Assembly (NCBI RefSeq): GCF_003443895.1
Contig: NZ_QQOA01000016.1
Coordinates: forward strand, 93,895-157,894
DNA from: Paraburkholderia phosphatilytica
GTDB lineage: Bacteria > Pseudomonadota > Gammaproteobacteria > Burkholderiales > Burkholderiaceae
DNA: 64,000 bases
Reading direction: 5' to 3'
Position 1 is the stretch's first letter, and each line of letters begins with the position of its first letter. Made by a program: the position numbers and the translations under genes. The notes under the pieces were generated by a model. It did not search any database and was not told the DNA's origin. It saw only the letters and a program-made list of their open reading frames with translations. Below, piece by piece: positions 53,501 to 61,285 of this stretch.

Positions 53501-54146
53501 CGCACTTCATCGCGACCCACAGGCCGGAGTAGCGGCTCATCGCCCAGCCGTGCAGGCCGAAGTCGAGATATTCCTGCACGTTCGAGGGGAACAGCACCGG
53601 CAGGCCGCACGCCTTGAACATGTGCTCGGACTGGTGCGCGAGCGTCGAGGACTTGGCTGCGTGATCGTCGCCGGCGAGCACCAGCACGCCGCCGTGCTTC
53701 GACGAACCCGCTGAATTGCCATGCTTGAAGACGTCGCCCGAACGGTCGACGCCCGGGCCCTTGCCGTACCACATCGAGAACACGCCGTCGTGCTTCGCCG
53801 AGGGGTACAGGTTGACCTGCTGCGAGCCCCACACCGCGGTCGCGGCGAGGTCTTCATTGACGCCCGGCTGGAACACCACCTGGTGTGCGGCCAGGTGCTT
53901 CTTCGCTTTCCACAGGGATTGATCGAGACCGCCGAGCGGTGAGCCGCGGTAGCCGGAAATGAATCCGGCGGTGTTGAGTCCAGCCGCTTTGTCGCGTTCC
54001 TGCTGGAGCATCGGCAGGCGTACCAGCGCCTGGATCCCGCTCATGTACGCGCGACCGCGTTCGAGCGTGTATTTGTCGTCGAGCGTGACGGATGCGAGGG
54101 CTGCTTCCAGGCTCGCGCGCTGACCTGCGTCTAGCGGGGCATTCAT
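50544..54146 (-). CDS. Fused indolepyruvate ferredoxin oxidoreductase
   Basis: 1200 residues, the full alpha-beta-gamma fusion. It decarboxylates aryl pyruvates (phenyl-, hydroxyphenyl- or indolepyruvate) to aryl acetyl-CoA, passing electrons to ferredoxin. The TPP/alpha part fills the N-terminal half. WFCSGCPHNTSTNVPEG is at about residue 475, and a ferredoxin-like cluster domain has CEGCGDCSVQSNC and CNKDFSCLKGFCPSF near 665-725. The gamma domain starts at ILITGVGGTGVVTIGALIG. The start ATG 54146 has a GGAGG ribosome site. Neighbouring hpd and paa genes suggest aromatic amino acid catabolism. Confidence 0.9.
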   Translation of the reverse strand: MNAPLDAGQRASLEAALASVTLDDKYTLERGRAYMSGIQALVRLPMLQQERDKAAGLNTAGFISGYRGSPLGGLDQSLWKAKKHLAAHQVVFQPGVNEDLAATAVWGSQQVNLYPSAKHDGVFSMWYGKGPGVDRSGDVFKHGNSAGSSKHGGVLVLAGDDHAAKSSTLAHQSEHMFKACGLPVLFPSNVQEYLDFGLHGWAMSRYSGLWVAMKCVTDVVESSASVDIDPARTRIILPTDFDMPADGLNIRWPDPPLVQEARLLDYKWYAGLAYVRANKLDRVEIDSPNARFGIMTGGKAYLDVRQALTDLGLDDETCSRIGIRLYKVGCVWPLEAQGAHAFARGLEEILVIEEKRQILEYAIKEELYNWPDAQRPRVYGKFDEKDGAGGEWSVPMGNWLLPAHYELSPAIIAKAIATRLEKLELPSDVRTRIAARLAVIDAKEKALAKPRVQLERKPWFCSGCPHNTSTNVPEGSRAMAGIGCHYMTVWMDRSTSTFSQMGGEGVAWIGQAPFTNDKHVFANLGDGTYFHSGLLAIRAAIASKANITYKILYNDAVAMTGGQPVDGVLTVPQITHQLAAEGAKKIVIVTDQPEKYDGNTGLLAPGVTIHHRDTLDQIQRELREVEGTTILIYDQTCATEKRRRRKRGAFPDPAKRVVINEAVCEGCGDCSVQSNCLSVEPLDTEYGTKRQINQSSCNKDFSCLKGFCPSFVTVEGGQLRKPKAPTGVGSDAMPTVPEPAHLEIAKPYGILITGVGGTGVVTIGALIGMAAHLESKGVTVLDVTGLAQKGGAVMSHVQIANRPADIHATRIAMGEASLVIGCDAIVTAGDDCVSRMQNGQTHVVLNSAHTPTAEFIKNPQWQFPGTSAEADVRAAVGDEGVATVDANRFAVALLGDAIYTNPFVLGYAWQRGWLPLTHESLTRAIELNGVQVEKNLAAFEWGRRAAHDLAGVLAIVRAQGRADSADTASGKVVSLHTPKALDTLIDKRIQYLTDWQNAAYASRYKAVVDEVRAAETKLGADNNQLALTEAVAKNLHKLMAYKDEYEVARLYSDPAFIEKVKANFEGDWKLNFHLAPPAFSKKDAQGHLVKKQYGPWMMTSMRFLAKLRFLRGTAFDVFGKTEERRTERALIGEYEGLVRELTVGLKADKLALAIELANLPDGIRGYGHVKENNLKGVRTKWATLLAKWRAPEGGAQRHVA

Positions 54147-54451
54147 TCTTTGTCTTCCTCCAACCACCCAGATTTGGGATCGCCAAAACCAATGTGCCTC
54201 GGCATCTTGTGAATGCTCCGGCCGGGGTCGCCATATTGGCGGCTTTTATGGGATGGTAGCACCAGGAAAAACCCGCCGCTTCAACGCTGCGGCGAACGCC
54301 GCAAAGCGTTGTGTGACGGGCGTTACGCAAGGCGCAACCGCTTTTTGCTTTGAGGGGCGATCTCGCCGGCTACGTCGGGTTACGGGGTGTAACAGCGTGT
54401 AAAAGCTGACGAATCCCGGAACCGCGCTTGAAATGCCGGTCTAACACCCCA
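54147..54451. other. Divergent control region, no gene
   Basis: 305 bp between the oxidoreductase and a small secreted protein gene, up to where the hairpin leader begins. It should hold both promoters, but no clear hexamer pair is seen on either strand. Confidence 0.35.
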
Positions 54452-54503
54452 CCTGCGGATATCGCGAAACGCTTCACCTGTCGTGAAGCTTCACCGCCGC
54501 AGG
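54452..54503 (+). other. Nested hairpin in the 5' leader of a small gene
   Basis: The outer stem cctgcgg/ccgcagg (54452-54458 and 54497-54503) encloses an inner stem gcttcac/gtgaagc (54471-54477 and 54483-54489) with a 5-nt loop. It ends 9 bp before the ribosome site AAAGGAG of the 54526 gene, so it could control translation or stability. Confidence 0.5.
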
Positions 54504-54525
54504 TCATGACACAAAGGAGTACGCC

Positions 54526-54729
54526 ATGAACAACCGACATATCCAGACCTTCCTGATGGTCTCCGCCGCCTTCTTCGCCATGAGCGCGCCGTTGCGCTCG
54601 AACGCCGCCAGTCCATCGGCTGCGTCACGCGAAACCGCCGCGCGCAGCACGCAGATCGCATCGCGATCCGGCTGCCCGGAGAGCCCTCAGGCCGCCACCT
54701 CGCGCGACAACGAAGCGAAGCGCTCATGA
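54526..54729 (+). CDS. Small exported protein of unknown function
   Basis: 67 residues with a strong ribosome site (AAAGGAGT). A signal peptide covers about residues 1-28 (MNNRHIQTFLMVSAAFFAMS, ending NAA). The mature peptide is a Ser/Ala/Arg-rich chain with a single cysteine (GCPES). I recognise no family. A perfect terminator follows 63 bp after the stop, so it forms a one-gene unit with the hairpin leader above. Confidence 0.65.
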   Translation: MNNRHIQTFLMVSAAFFAMSAPLRSNAASPSAASRETAARSTQIASRSGCPESPQAATSRDNEAKRS

Positions 54730-54792
54730 TCCATCTGTCGTCGCCTGAGCGCGGATAGCGCCGGAGACGCGAACCGAACAACCGAAACCGCG

Positions 54793-54828
54793 AAGGCGGA
54801 GATTCCCGATGGGGATCTCCGCCTTTTT
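54793..54828 (+). terminator. Rho-independent terminator of the small exported protein gene
   Basis: An 11-bp stem (aaggcggagat / atctccgcctt), a loop containing further ccc/ggg pairs, and a T-run. Confidence 0.9.
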
Positions 54829-54897
54829 GTTCGCTGCCGCTGCGTGTCGTTGCGTGATACGTTGCCGTTCAACGCGCCGGGCAGCGCGTCGCTGTCA

Positions 54898-55995
54898 TCA
54901 AGCCTTGTCCTGCACGACGCCGCGGCGAATCTGGTCGAGCTCGATCGATTCGAACAGCGCCTTGAAGTTGCCCTCGCCGAAGCCCTGATTGCCCTTGCGC
55001 TGGATGATCTCGAAGAAGATCGGCCCGATCTGGTTTTCGGTGAAGATCTGCAGCAGCAGATCGTCGTGCGCGCCGTCGATCAGGATCTTGCGCTTGCGCA
55101 GTTCGTCGAGGTTCTCGCCGTGATTCGGAATGCGGCGGTCGACGAGCTCGTAGTACGTGTCGATCGTGTCGAGCAGCTTGATCTGCGATGTGCGCAGACC
55201 ATCCACCGTGCCGCAGATGTTGCTGGAGCCGAGCGCAATGTGCTGGATGCCTTCGCCGCGATACGCGTCGAGGTACTCCTGAATCTGGCCGGCCGTCTCC
55301 GAACCTTCCTCGTTGATCGGAATGCGGATCTTCCCGCACGGCGACGTCATCGCCTTCGACTTCACGCCGGTCACCTTGCCTTCGATGTCGAAGTAGCGCA
55401 CCTCGCGGAAGTTGAAGAGACGCTCGTAGAACTCCGCCCATTCCTGCATGCGGCCGCGATGCACGTTATGCGTCAGGTGGTCGATGTAGGTGAGGCCGTG
55501 GCCGGCCGGGTTCGGGTTCGCGCCCGGAATCGGTTCGAAGTCGACGTCGTAGATGCTGATGTCGCCGATGCTGTTCGGCGACGCGCCGTTCTTGCCGCGC
55601 CAGCGGTCGACGAAATAGATCAACGAATCGCCGATGCCCTTGATCGCCGGGATGTTCAGCTCCATCGGGCCGGTCTTGTTGTCGAAGCCCCATGCGCCGA
55701 GTTCGAGCGCGTGCCGGTAGGCCTTCGCCGCGTCCTGCACGCGGAATGCGATCGCGCAGATCGACGGGCCGTGCAGGCGCGCGAAACGCTGCGCGAACGA
55801 ATCCGGCTCGGCGTTGATGATGAAGTTGATGTCGCCCTGGCGGTACAGCGTTACGTCCTTGTGGCGATGCTTCGCGATCGCGGTGAAGCCCATCTGCTCG
55901 AAGAGCAGGCCGAGCGCCTTCGGATCCGGCGCGGTGTATTCGATGAACTCGAAGCCGTCGGTGCCGACGGGGTTGTCCCAGGTGGGAACCTGCAT
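54898..55995 (-). CDS. hpd: 4-Hydroxyphenylpyruvate dioxygenase
   Basis: 365 residues. Hpd converts 4-hydroxyphenylpyruvate to homogentisate in tyrosine breakdown, with one Fe(II). The iron ligands fit His in HLTHNVHRG (about residue 183), His in GIQHIALGSSNI (about 260), and Glu near PIFFEIIQRKGNQGFGEGN at the C-terminus. The start MQVPTWDNPVGTDG has a good ribosome site (AAGGAG). The regulator diverges from it, with 175 bp between, and the fused oxidoreductase lies downstream on the same strand. Confidence 0.95.
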   Translation of the reverse strand: MQVPTWDNPVGTDGFEFIEYTAPDPKALGLLFEQMGFTAIAKHRHKDVTLYRQGDINFIINAEPDSFAQRFARLHGPSICAIAFRVQDAAKAYRHALELGAWGFDNKTGPMELNIPAIKGIGDSLIYFVDRWRGKNGASPNSIGDISIYDVDFEPIPGANPNPAGHGLTYIDHLTHNVHRGRMQEWAEFYERLFNFREVRYFDIEGKVTGVKSKAMTSPCGKIRIPINEEGSETAGQIQEYLDAYRGEGIQHIALGSSNICGTVDGLRTSQIKLLDTIDTYYELVDRRIPNHGENLDELRKRKILIDGAHDDLLLQIFTENQIGPIFFEIIQRKGNQGFGEGNFKALFESIELDQIRRGVVQDKA

Positions 55996-56129
55996 GTGCG
56001 TCTCCTTCCGGAAGTCTCGATGTGCGGCACCGCGGGCGCGGCACGCGAATTCGCGAGGTTTCTATTCCGCAAGTGTAAAGAGGTCGACGAGACGAAAACT
56101 TGCGAAATTAATCCAGAGCGCCTAGATTC

Positions 56130-56146
56130 GCGCTATTCCATAGCGC
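56130..56146. promoter_or_regulatory. 17-bp perfect inverted repeat between hpd and the Lrp-type regulator
   Basis: gcgctattccatagcgc is a 7-bp repeat around a 3-bp centre, 24 bp before the regulator start codon. Farther toward hpd, cgcaagt (56068-56074) and acttgcg (56098-56104) form another inverted pair. Both fit the short palindromes that Lrp/AsnC proteins bind. Confidence 0.5.
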
Positions 56147-56170
56147 AAACAACGATTCAGGCGGCATAAA

Positions 56171-56689
56171 ATGGCCAACATCGAATTGGACGCGATCGAC
56201 CGGCGGATTCTCGCGATCCTGCAGGAGAACGGCCGGCTGTCGAACCAGGAGATCGCGGAACGCGTGAACCTGTCGCCGAGCCCGTGTCTCAGGCGGATCC
56301 GGCGGCTCGAAGAAAGCGGCGTGATCCGCGGCTACGTCGCGCTGCTCGACGCGAAGCTGCTGGGCCTCGACCTGCTCGCGTACGTGAACGTGCGGCTGGA
56401 AAAACGCGGCGGCCCGGCGACCGGCGTGCAGGCGGGCGGCACGCCGCTGCGCGCGGGGACGACCCACGCGCAGCTGTTCCGCGCGGCGGTGCAGGCGTGG
56501 CCGGAAGTGGTGGCCTGTCACGCGATGACGGGCGACACGGATTTTCTGTTGCGGGTGCAGGTGGAGGACATGGCGCACTTTTCGCGCTTCGTGCAGGACC
56601 AGTTGCTGCACCATCCTTCGGTGATCGACGTGAGGTCGAGCTTTTCGCTCGATACGTTCAAGGAGACGACCGCGCTGCCGATTCTGTGA
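56171..56689 (+). CDS. Lrp/AsnC-family regulator
   Basis: 172 residues. The N-terminal HTH is ELDAIDRRILAILQENGRLSN with LSPSPCLRRIRRLEESGVIRGY, and the RAM domain follows. A 20-residue Gly/Ala/Thr insertion near 90-105 in the RAM domain is longer than usual for the family. Lrp proteins sense amino acids, and as a divergent neighbour of hpd this one is likely to control aromatic amino acid breakdown. The inverted repeat upstream is the candidate site. Confidence 0.9.
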   Translation: MANIELDAIDRRILAILQENGRLSNQEIAERVNLSPSPCLRRIRRLEESGVIRGYVALLDAKLLGLDLLAYVNVRLEKRGGPATGVQAGGTPLRAGTTHAQLFRAAVQAWPEVVACHAMTGDTDFLLRVQVEDMAHFSRFVQDQLLHHPSVIDVRSSFSLDTFKETTALPIL

Positions 56690-56756
56690 GGGCGGTTGGC
56701 GTGATTGCGTACGTCGTTCCTGGGTCTGGGTCCGGGCGGCCCTGGGCCCAAAAGCG

Positions 56757-56784
56757 GAACGGGCAGCTCGCAGGCCGCCCGTTC
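56757..56784. terminator. Hairpin between the Lrp regulator and GNAT genes
   Basis: An 8-bp stem (gaacgggc / gcccgttc) with a 12-nt loop. It lies between convergent genes. Only a short T-run follows, so it is a moderate terminator. Confidence 0.55.
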
Positions 56785-56834
56785 TTTCACCGCTTCTTGC
56801 TGTGGCGGTGGCGCGTTCGACGCCACGCAGCGGA

Positions 56835-57503
56835 TCACGCTGCTTCGGCCGCCGGCATCAGCGATTCGAAAATCTTCTTCGCGTTGCGCGCCTGGCGCTT
56901 CAGCGCGTAGTCGAATACCGCGGCCTGCTCCTGCAGCATTTCCGCGAGGATGCTCGTCTGGTCCGCGGGCGGCAGCGTCAGATACGCATCGGCTTCGCCG
57001 TACGCGTACTCGATCTTCATGCCGGCCTTCTTCGCGATGTGCATCATCGTGGTGTTGCGCGACAGGCAGTGCATGTACAGCATCGTGACGTGCGTGTTGC
57101 GGCTGCGGATGGCGGCGCGCTCGAACAGCTTCGTGCCGATGCCTTCGCCGCGCGCGCTTTCCAGCACGGACACGCCGAACTCGGCGGTGCGCTTGTTGTC
57201 GGCTTCCACCGGCAGATACGCGAGATGGCTCACGCCGATCAGCTTCAGTTCGCGGTCGAATACGCCAAACACGGTGTCGCGCGAGAAATCGATGGTGCGG
57301 ACGTAGTTTTCGATCACGTGGTCTGGCGTGATCTGACCGAAGCGCAGCAGGCGGTCGTCTTCGCCCAGCGCGAGGAAGTGCGCGAGCAGGCGGGGGCGGT
57401 CTTTCGACGTCAGCTCCCGGACCAGGATCGGAGCGCGGCCGGCGATGAACGGCAGGCGATCGGGAGCGATCGCCTCGGCAGCGCGTAGGGTGATCTGGGT
57501 CAT
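56835..57503 (-). CDS. GNAT-family N-acetyltransferase
   Basis: 222 residues. The acetyl-CoA motif is VSVLESARGEGIGTKLFERA (R/Q-x-x-G-x-G/A pattern), and the family core holds FGVFDRELKLIGVSHLAYLP. A C-terminal extension (EAYGEADAYLTLPP onward) is helical and alanine-rich. The substrate is unknown. It has a good ribosome site (AAGGAG). A TetR-type palindrome lies about 190 bp upstream and resembles the one at the paaA promoter. Confidence 0.82.
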   Translation of the reverse strand: MTQITLRAAEAIAPDRLPFIAGRAPILVRELTSKDRPRLLAHFLALGEDDRLLRFGQITPDHVIENYVRTIDFSRDTVFGVFDRELKLIGVSHLAYLPVEADNKRTAEFGVSVLESARGEGIGTKLFERAAIRSRNTHVTMLYMHCLSRNTTMMHIAKKAGMKIEYAYGEADAYLTLPPADQTSILAEMLQEQAAVFDYALKRQARNAKKIFESLMPAAEAA

Positions 57504-57692
57504 GGTCGGGTTCTCCTTCTATCAGCAAGGCGCGTGGTGCGCCGCAAAAGAGATTTTACCCGACACGCAATACTCGAACTAGGGAAAACCCGTATTCCGG
57601 ATTGAGCCTGCGTTCTAAATGATTTTGACCCTAATTATAGAATGTTGATTTGTATGAGAATTTATTCTGCCGCACACTGTTGCTAAATAGAT

Positions 57693-57708
57693 AAACGACC
57701 GTACGGTT
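57693..57708. promoter_or_regulatory. TetR-type operator-like palindrome, second site
   Basis: aaacgaccgtacggtt matches 13 of 16 bases of the perfect palindrome at the paaA promoter (62331-62346). It lies just past the 3' end of the tetR gene and about 190 bp upstream of the GNAT start, so it may control that gene or an antisense transcript. Confidence 0.5.
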
Positions 57709-57728
57709 TGTTTTGCTGCTCCGCGGAA

Positions 57729-58334
57729 TCAGGCGGCGTTCTGCAGGCCGTGATCGACCATCGCCACCACCTGTTCGGCGAACTCGCGGTAGTTCATCTT
57801 GCCTCCGGGTTTCAGCCAGGTGAAGGTCCAGTTGATCATGCCGAACACCATCATCGTCAGCGCGGTCTGGTTGTCGCGCGTCACCCGTTCGGGGTAAGCG
57901 CGCGCGAGCTGCCGCGCGAACGCGGCCACCACATCGCGCTGCCGGTTCAGGATCGTCTCGCGCTGCGCATCGACGAGATATTTGACGTCGTTCAGCAGCG
58001 CAACGTGACGGCTGTGCGAGTTCTCGTATTCGGCGAGGAACGCGCGGATCAGCTCGGCGAAGGCATCGCGCTCGGAGAGGCCGCGCCGCTGGCTGGCGCC
58101 TTCCACCTCCGCGATGATCAGCATCAGCCGCTTCGTGTAGCGGTCGAGCAGATCGAACAGGATCGCTTCCTTGCTCTCGTAGTAGTGGTACAGACGCGCC
58201 TTCGACGTGCCGCTCGCCGCGGCGAGATCGGACATCGACGTGCTCGGGTAACTCGTCTGCGCGAACTTGGCGGCGGCCAGTTCGAGGATCTGGTCGCGCT
58301 GGGTTTCGTGATCGGGCGCTCGGGTGCGGGCCAT
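57729..58334 (-). CDS. paaR: TetR-family regulator of the phenylacetate genes
   Basis: 201 residues. The N-terminal HTH has AAAKFAQTSYPSTSMSDLAAASGTSKARLYHYYESKEAIL. The C-terminal ligand domain contains LMLIIAEVEGASQ and RHVALLNDVKYLV. It lies 117 bp past paaE on the same strand, the usual place for the Burkholderia PaaR, which is taken to repress paa genes until phenylacetyl-CoA forms. The name is from gene order and family; no binding test is implied. The operators at 62331 and 57693 are its likely sites. Confidence 0.8.
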   Translation of the reverse strand: MARTRAPDHETQRDQILELAAAKFAQTSYPSTSMSDLAAASGTSKARLYHYYESKEAILFDLLDRYTKRLMLIIAEVEGASQRRGLSERDAFAELIRAFLAEYENSHSRHVALLNDVKYLVDAQRETILNRQRDVVAAFARQLARAYPERVTRDNQTALTMMVFGMINWTFTWLKPGGKMNYREFAEQVVAMVDHGLQNAA

Positions 58335-58451
58335 GAGTGATTGTCGTTGTCGGCGTTGGGTGCGCGTAGTGTAAGCGCACCGTCGATGCGCCGAAAGCGC
58401 CGTGCCGGGTGTTGCCTGGTGTTGCCTGGTGTTGCCGCGTTCTGGCTGGCG

Positions 58452-59540
58452 TCAGCGCTCGTCGTAGCTCACGACCACCTTGTCGCTGACCGGATGGCAC
58501 TGGCAGGTGAGCACGAAGCCGTCGCGGATCTCGTGATCTTCGAGCGTGTAGTTCTTGTCCATTTTCACTTCGCCTTCCACCACCTTCGCGCGGCATGTGC
58601 AGCAGACGCCGCCCTTGCACGCGTACGGCAGTGCCAGTCCGGCGCGCAGACCGACGTCGAGCAGGCTCACGCCCTCGTACGGCAGACGCAGCTTGCGGCG
58701 CTTGCCGTCGAGCACGATCTCGAGATCGGCGGCCGGCGTGTTCTCGGTAATCTCGACGGGCGGCACGCCCGCCTGCGGCAGCGGCGTGCCGAAGCGCTCG
58801 ACGTGCACCTGTTCCGGCGCGACACCCGCGGCCTTCAGCGCGGCTTCGGCGGCATCCATCATCGGCGCGGGGCCGCAGATGAACGCTTCGTCGATGTCGG
58901 CCGCGGGCAGCAGCGTCGCGAGGAAGGACGCGCACTTGTCCTGATCGAGCACGCCGTTGAACAGTTCGACGTCCTGCAGGTCGTCCGACAGCACATGGAA
59001 GAGCGCGAAGCGGTTCATGAAGCGGTTCTTCAGATCCTCGAGCTCTTCGGCGAACATGATCTGGTCGACGCTGCGGTTGCCGTACACGAGCGTGAAGCGG
59101 CTGCGCGGTTCGATTTCGAGCGTCGTCTTGATGATCGCGAGCACGGGCGTGATGCCCGAGCCGCCCGAAAAGGCGACGTACTGCTTGCCCTGGTCGGCAT
59201 TCAGGTGCGTGAAGAAGCGGCCGTCGGGCGTCATCACGTCGATCGTGTGGCCAGGCTGCAGCGTGTCGAACGCGAAGTTCGAGAAGCGCCCGCCGCGCAC
59301 GCGCTTGATGCCGATCCGCAGCTCGCCGTCCCGGTCGTAATCGGTGACGCCGACGCAGATCGAATACGAGCGGCGCGTCTCCTCGCCGTCGATGTGCGTC
59401 TTCAGTGTGACGAACTGGCCTTGAGTGAAACGGAACTGGTCGCGCAACTCGACCGGCACCTCGAACGCGACCGACACGGCGTCGGCGGTCTCGGGGCGCA
59501 CTTCGCGGATACGCAGCGGATGGAATTGCGGAGTGGCCAT
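58452..59540 (-). CDS. paaE: Phenylacetyl-CoA epoxidase reductase subunit
   Basis: 362 residues. PaaE feeds electrons from NADPH to the PaaAC oxygenase. It has an FAD domain with RRSYSICVG, an NAD domain with FSGGSGITPVLAI (about residues 125-140), and a C-terminal [2Fe-2S] domain with YACKGGVCCTCRAKV, plus a last Cys in LTCQCHP. ATG 59540 is the family start. It follows paaD with a 1-bp gap. No stem-loop separates it from paaR. Confidence 0.95.
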   Translation of the reverse strand: MATPQFHPLRIREVRPETADAVSVAFEVPVELRDQFRFTQGQFVTLKTHIDGEETRRSYSICVGVTDYDRDGELRIGIKRVRGGRFSNFAFDTLQPGHTIDVMTPDGRFFTHLNADQGKQYVAFSGGSGITPVLAIIKTTLEIEPRSRFTLVYGNRSVDQIMFAEELEDLKNRFMNRFALFHVLSDDLQDVELFNGVLDQDKCASFLATLLPAADIDEAFICGPAPMMDAAEAALKAAGVAPEQVHVERFGTPLPQAGVPPVEITENTPAADLEIVLDGKRRKLRLPYEGVSLLDVGLRAGLALPYACKGGVCCTCRAKVVEGEVKMDKNYTLEDHEIRDGFVLTCQCHPVSDKVVVSYDER

Positions 59541-59541
59541 G

Positions 59542-60102
59542 TCAGTACGGTTTGAAGTAGTCGAAGGGTTCGCGGCAGTCGAGGCAGCGATACAGCGCCT
59601 TGCAGGCGGTCGAGCCAAACTGCGCGAGACGTTCCGTGCGAGGCGAGTCGCAGCGCGGGCACGAGGGCAGCGGCGCGGCGACGGGCCTGGGGATGAAGCG
59701 CACGACCTGTCCGGCGTCTGCTGCCGGCTGGTGGCTACCGCACTGGCCCGTCGGCGGTGCGATGCCGTACGCGCGCAGCTTGCTGCGGGCGTCGTCGGTG
59801 ATCCAGTCGGTGGTCCACGCTGGCGCGAGCACGGTCTCGATGCGATACGGCGTAATGCCTGCGGAATCGAGCGCGAGCGCGATGTCTTCCGCGATCTGCG
59901 ACATCGCCGGACAGCCGGAATAGGTGGGCGTGATCACGACTTCGAGCACGTCGTCGCCCGCGCGGCGCACGTCGCGCAGAATGCCCAGTTCGCGGATCGA
60001 CACGACCGGAATCTCCGGATCGGGCACGGCTTCCAGCACCTGCCATGCGTGCCGGCGTTGCGTGTCGTCGTGCGGATGCGGATCGTGAGCAAGCGCGTTC
60101 AT
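59542..60102 (-). CDS. paaD: Phenylacetate-CoA oxygenase maturation protein PaaD
   Basis: 186 residues. PaaD is a MIP18-family protein thought to help assemble the Fe-S or di-iron part of the epoxidase. The DUF59 core is VPDPEIPVVSIRELGILRDV with PTYSGCPAMSQI. The C-terminal zinc-type ribbon holds CPRCDSPRTERLAQFGSTACK with CLDC at the end. It is 38 bp downstream of paaC and directly precedes paaE. Confidence 0.93.
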   Translation of the reverse strand: MNALAHDPHPHDDTQRRHAWQVLEAVPDPEIPVVSIRELGILRDVRRAGDDVLEVVITPTYSGCPAMSQIAEDIALALDSAGITPYRIETVLAPAWTTDWITDDARSKLRAYGIAPPTGQCGSHQPAADAGQVVRFIPRPVAAPLPSCPRCDSPRTERLAQFGSTACKALYRCLDCREPFDYFKPY

Positions 60103-60140
60103 CGTCGTGGTCCGTGTTCTTGCAACGTGACGTGAGCCGA

Positions 60141-60944
60141 TTACCAGGTCGCGCCAGGATGCTGGCGCGCGAGGCTCTGCATTTCGGCGAGCAGGAAACC
60201 CATGTGCTCCGAGTGCTCGCCGTGCTTGCCGGTCGTGATGTGCTTCACCGCGTCGGGCTGGCGCAGCATTGCCTCGTCGAGCGTGGCGCGCACGTCGGCC
60301 TGCCACACGGCTTCGAGCTCGGCCGTGCGCGGACCGATGCCGGCGGCGGCGATGGTGTCCTCGACGTCGTCCGTGCTGAAGAACTCGCGCGTGTACGGCA
60401 GCAGATAGTCGAGCGCGGCCTGCGCGCGCTGGTGCGAATCCGCGGTGCCGTCGCCAAAGCGGATCAGCCACTCGCGCGCGTGATGCAGGTGGTAGCTCGT
60501 CTCCTTGATCGACTTGTTCGCGATTGCGGCGAGCTGGTCGTCCGCCGATGTGCCGAGCGCCGTCCACAGATGCGCCATCAGCGACGCATACAGGAAGTTG
60601 CGCACGATCGTCACCGCGTAGTCCTTGTCCGCGTGCGCGGTGCCGGAGAGCGGACCATAGTGCGGCAGCTCGACGAGCGTGTAGTTGGCGAACTCACGCT
60701 CGGCGCGAAAGAACGCGTAGTCGTCTTCGTTGCGGGCTTTGCCGGTGAGCGCTGCCTCGAGCGTCGCGGCGCGCGTGTACAGCAGGCGCGCCTGGCCGAT
60801 CAGATCGAGACTCATGTTGGACAGCGCGATGTCTTCCTCGAGGATCGGGCCGTGGCCGCACCATTCGGCATTGCGTTGTCCGAGGATCAGCGCGGTGTCG
60901 GCGAGGCGCAGCACGTACGCGAGATGTTGGGGCGTGATGTCCAT
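60141..60944 (-). CDS. paaC: Phenylacetyl-CoA epoxidase structural subunit PaaC
   Basis: 267 residues. PaaC pairs with PaaA and has a ferritin-like helical fold without a working metal site. The helices include EEDIALSNMSLDLIGQARLLY near residues 35-56 and KSIKETSYHLHHAREWLIRFGDG. Its C-terminus is GFLLAEMQSLARQHPGA. It starts 7 bp after the paaB stop. Gene order ABCDE is intact. Confidence 0.95.
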   Translation of the reverse strand: MDITPQHLAYVLRLADTALILGQRNAEWCGHGPILEEDIALSNMSLDLIGQARLLYTRAATLEAALTGKARNEDDYAFFRAEREFANYTLVELPHYGPLSGTAHADKDYAVTIVRNFLYASLMAHLWTALGTSADDQLAAIANKSIKETSYHLHHAREWLIRFGDGTADSHQRAQAALDYLLPYTREFFSTDDVEDTIAAAGIGPRTAELEAVWQADVRATLDEAMLRQPDAVKHITTGKHGEHSEHMGFLLAEMQSLARQHPGATW

Positions 60945-60951
60945 GTCGCGC

Positions 60952-61236
60952 TTACATGTGGTTGACTTCGTCGGGGAGCTGATAGAACGTCGGATGGCGG
61001 TAGATCTTGTCGCCTGCCGGTTCGAACAGCTCGGCCTTGTCTTCCGGTGCCGATGCCGTGATCGCCGACGACGGCACCACCCAGATGCTCACGCCTTCCT
61101 GGCGGCGCGTATAGACGTCGCGGGCCATGCGCAGCGCCATCGCGGCGTCGGCTGCATGCAGGCTGCCGCAGTGCTTGTGATCGAGTCCCTGCTTGCTGCG
61201 CACGAAGACTTCCCAGATCGGCCATTCCTTGTTCAT
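60952..61236 (-). CDS. paaB: Phenylacetyl-CoA epoxidase subunit PaaB
   Basis: 94 residues. PaaB bridges PaaAC subcomplexes. It opens with EWPIWEVFVRSKQGLDHKHCGSLHA in pieces, typical of the family, then ALRMARDVYTRRQEGVSIWVV and a FYQLPDEVNHM end. The start ATG 61236 has an AGGAGA site. An earlier in-frame ATG (61278) would lengthen it without family similarity. It lies 49 bp after paaA. Confidence 0.95.
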   Translation of the reverse strand: MNKEWPIWEVFVRSKQGLDHKHCGSLHAADAAMALRMARDVYTRRQEGVSIWVVPSSAITASAPEDKAELFEPAGDKIYRHPTFYQLPDEVNHM

Positions 61237-61285
61237 GTGTCTCTCCTGATGTTGTGCCGTGACGTCCGCTGCGCTCACGCACCGC

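Noticed and set aside
50484..53714. A 1076-codon plus-strand frame opposite the oxidoreductase gene
   Set aside because: It is antisense to a well-conserved gene. The translation is Arg/Ala/His-rich with no domain, as is usual for GC-rich shadow frames.
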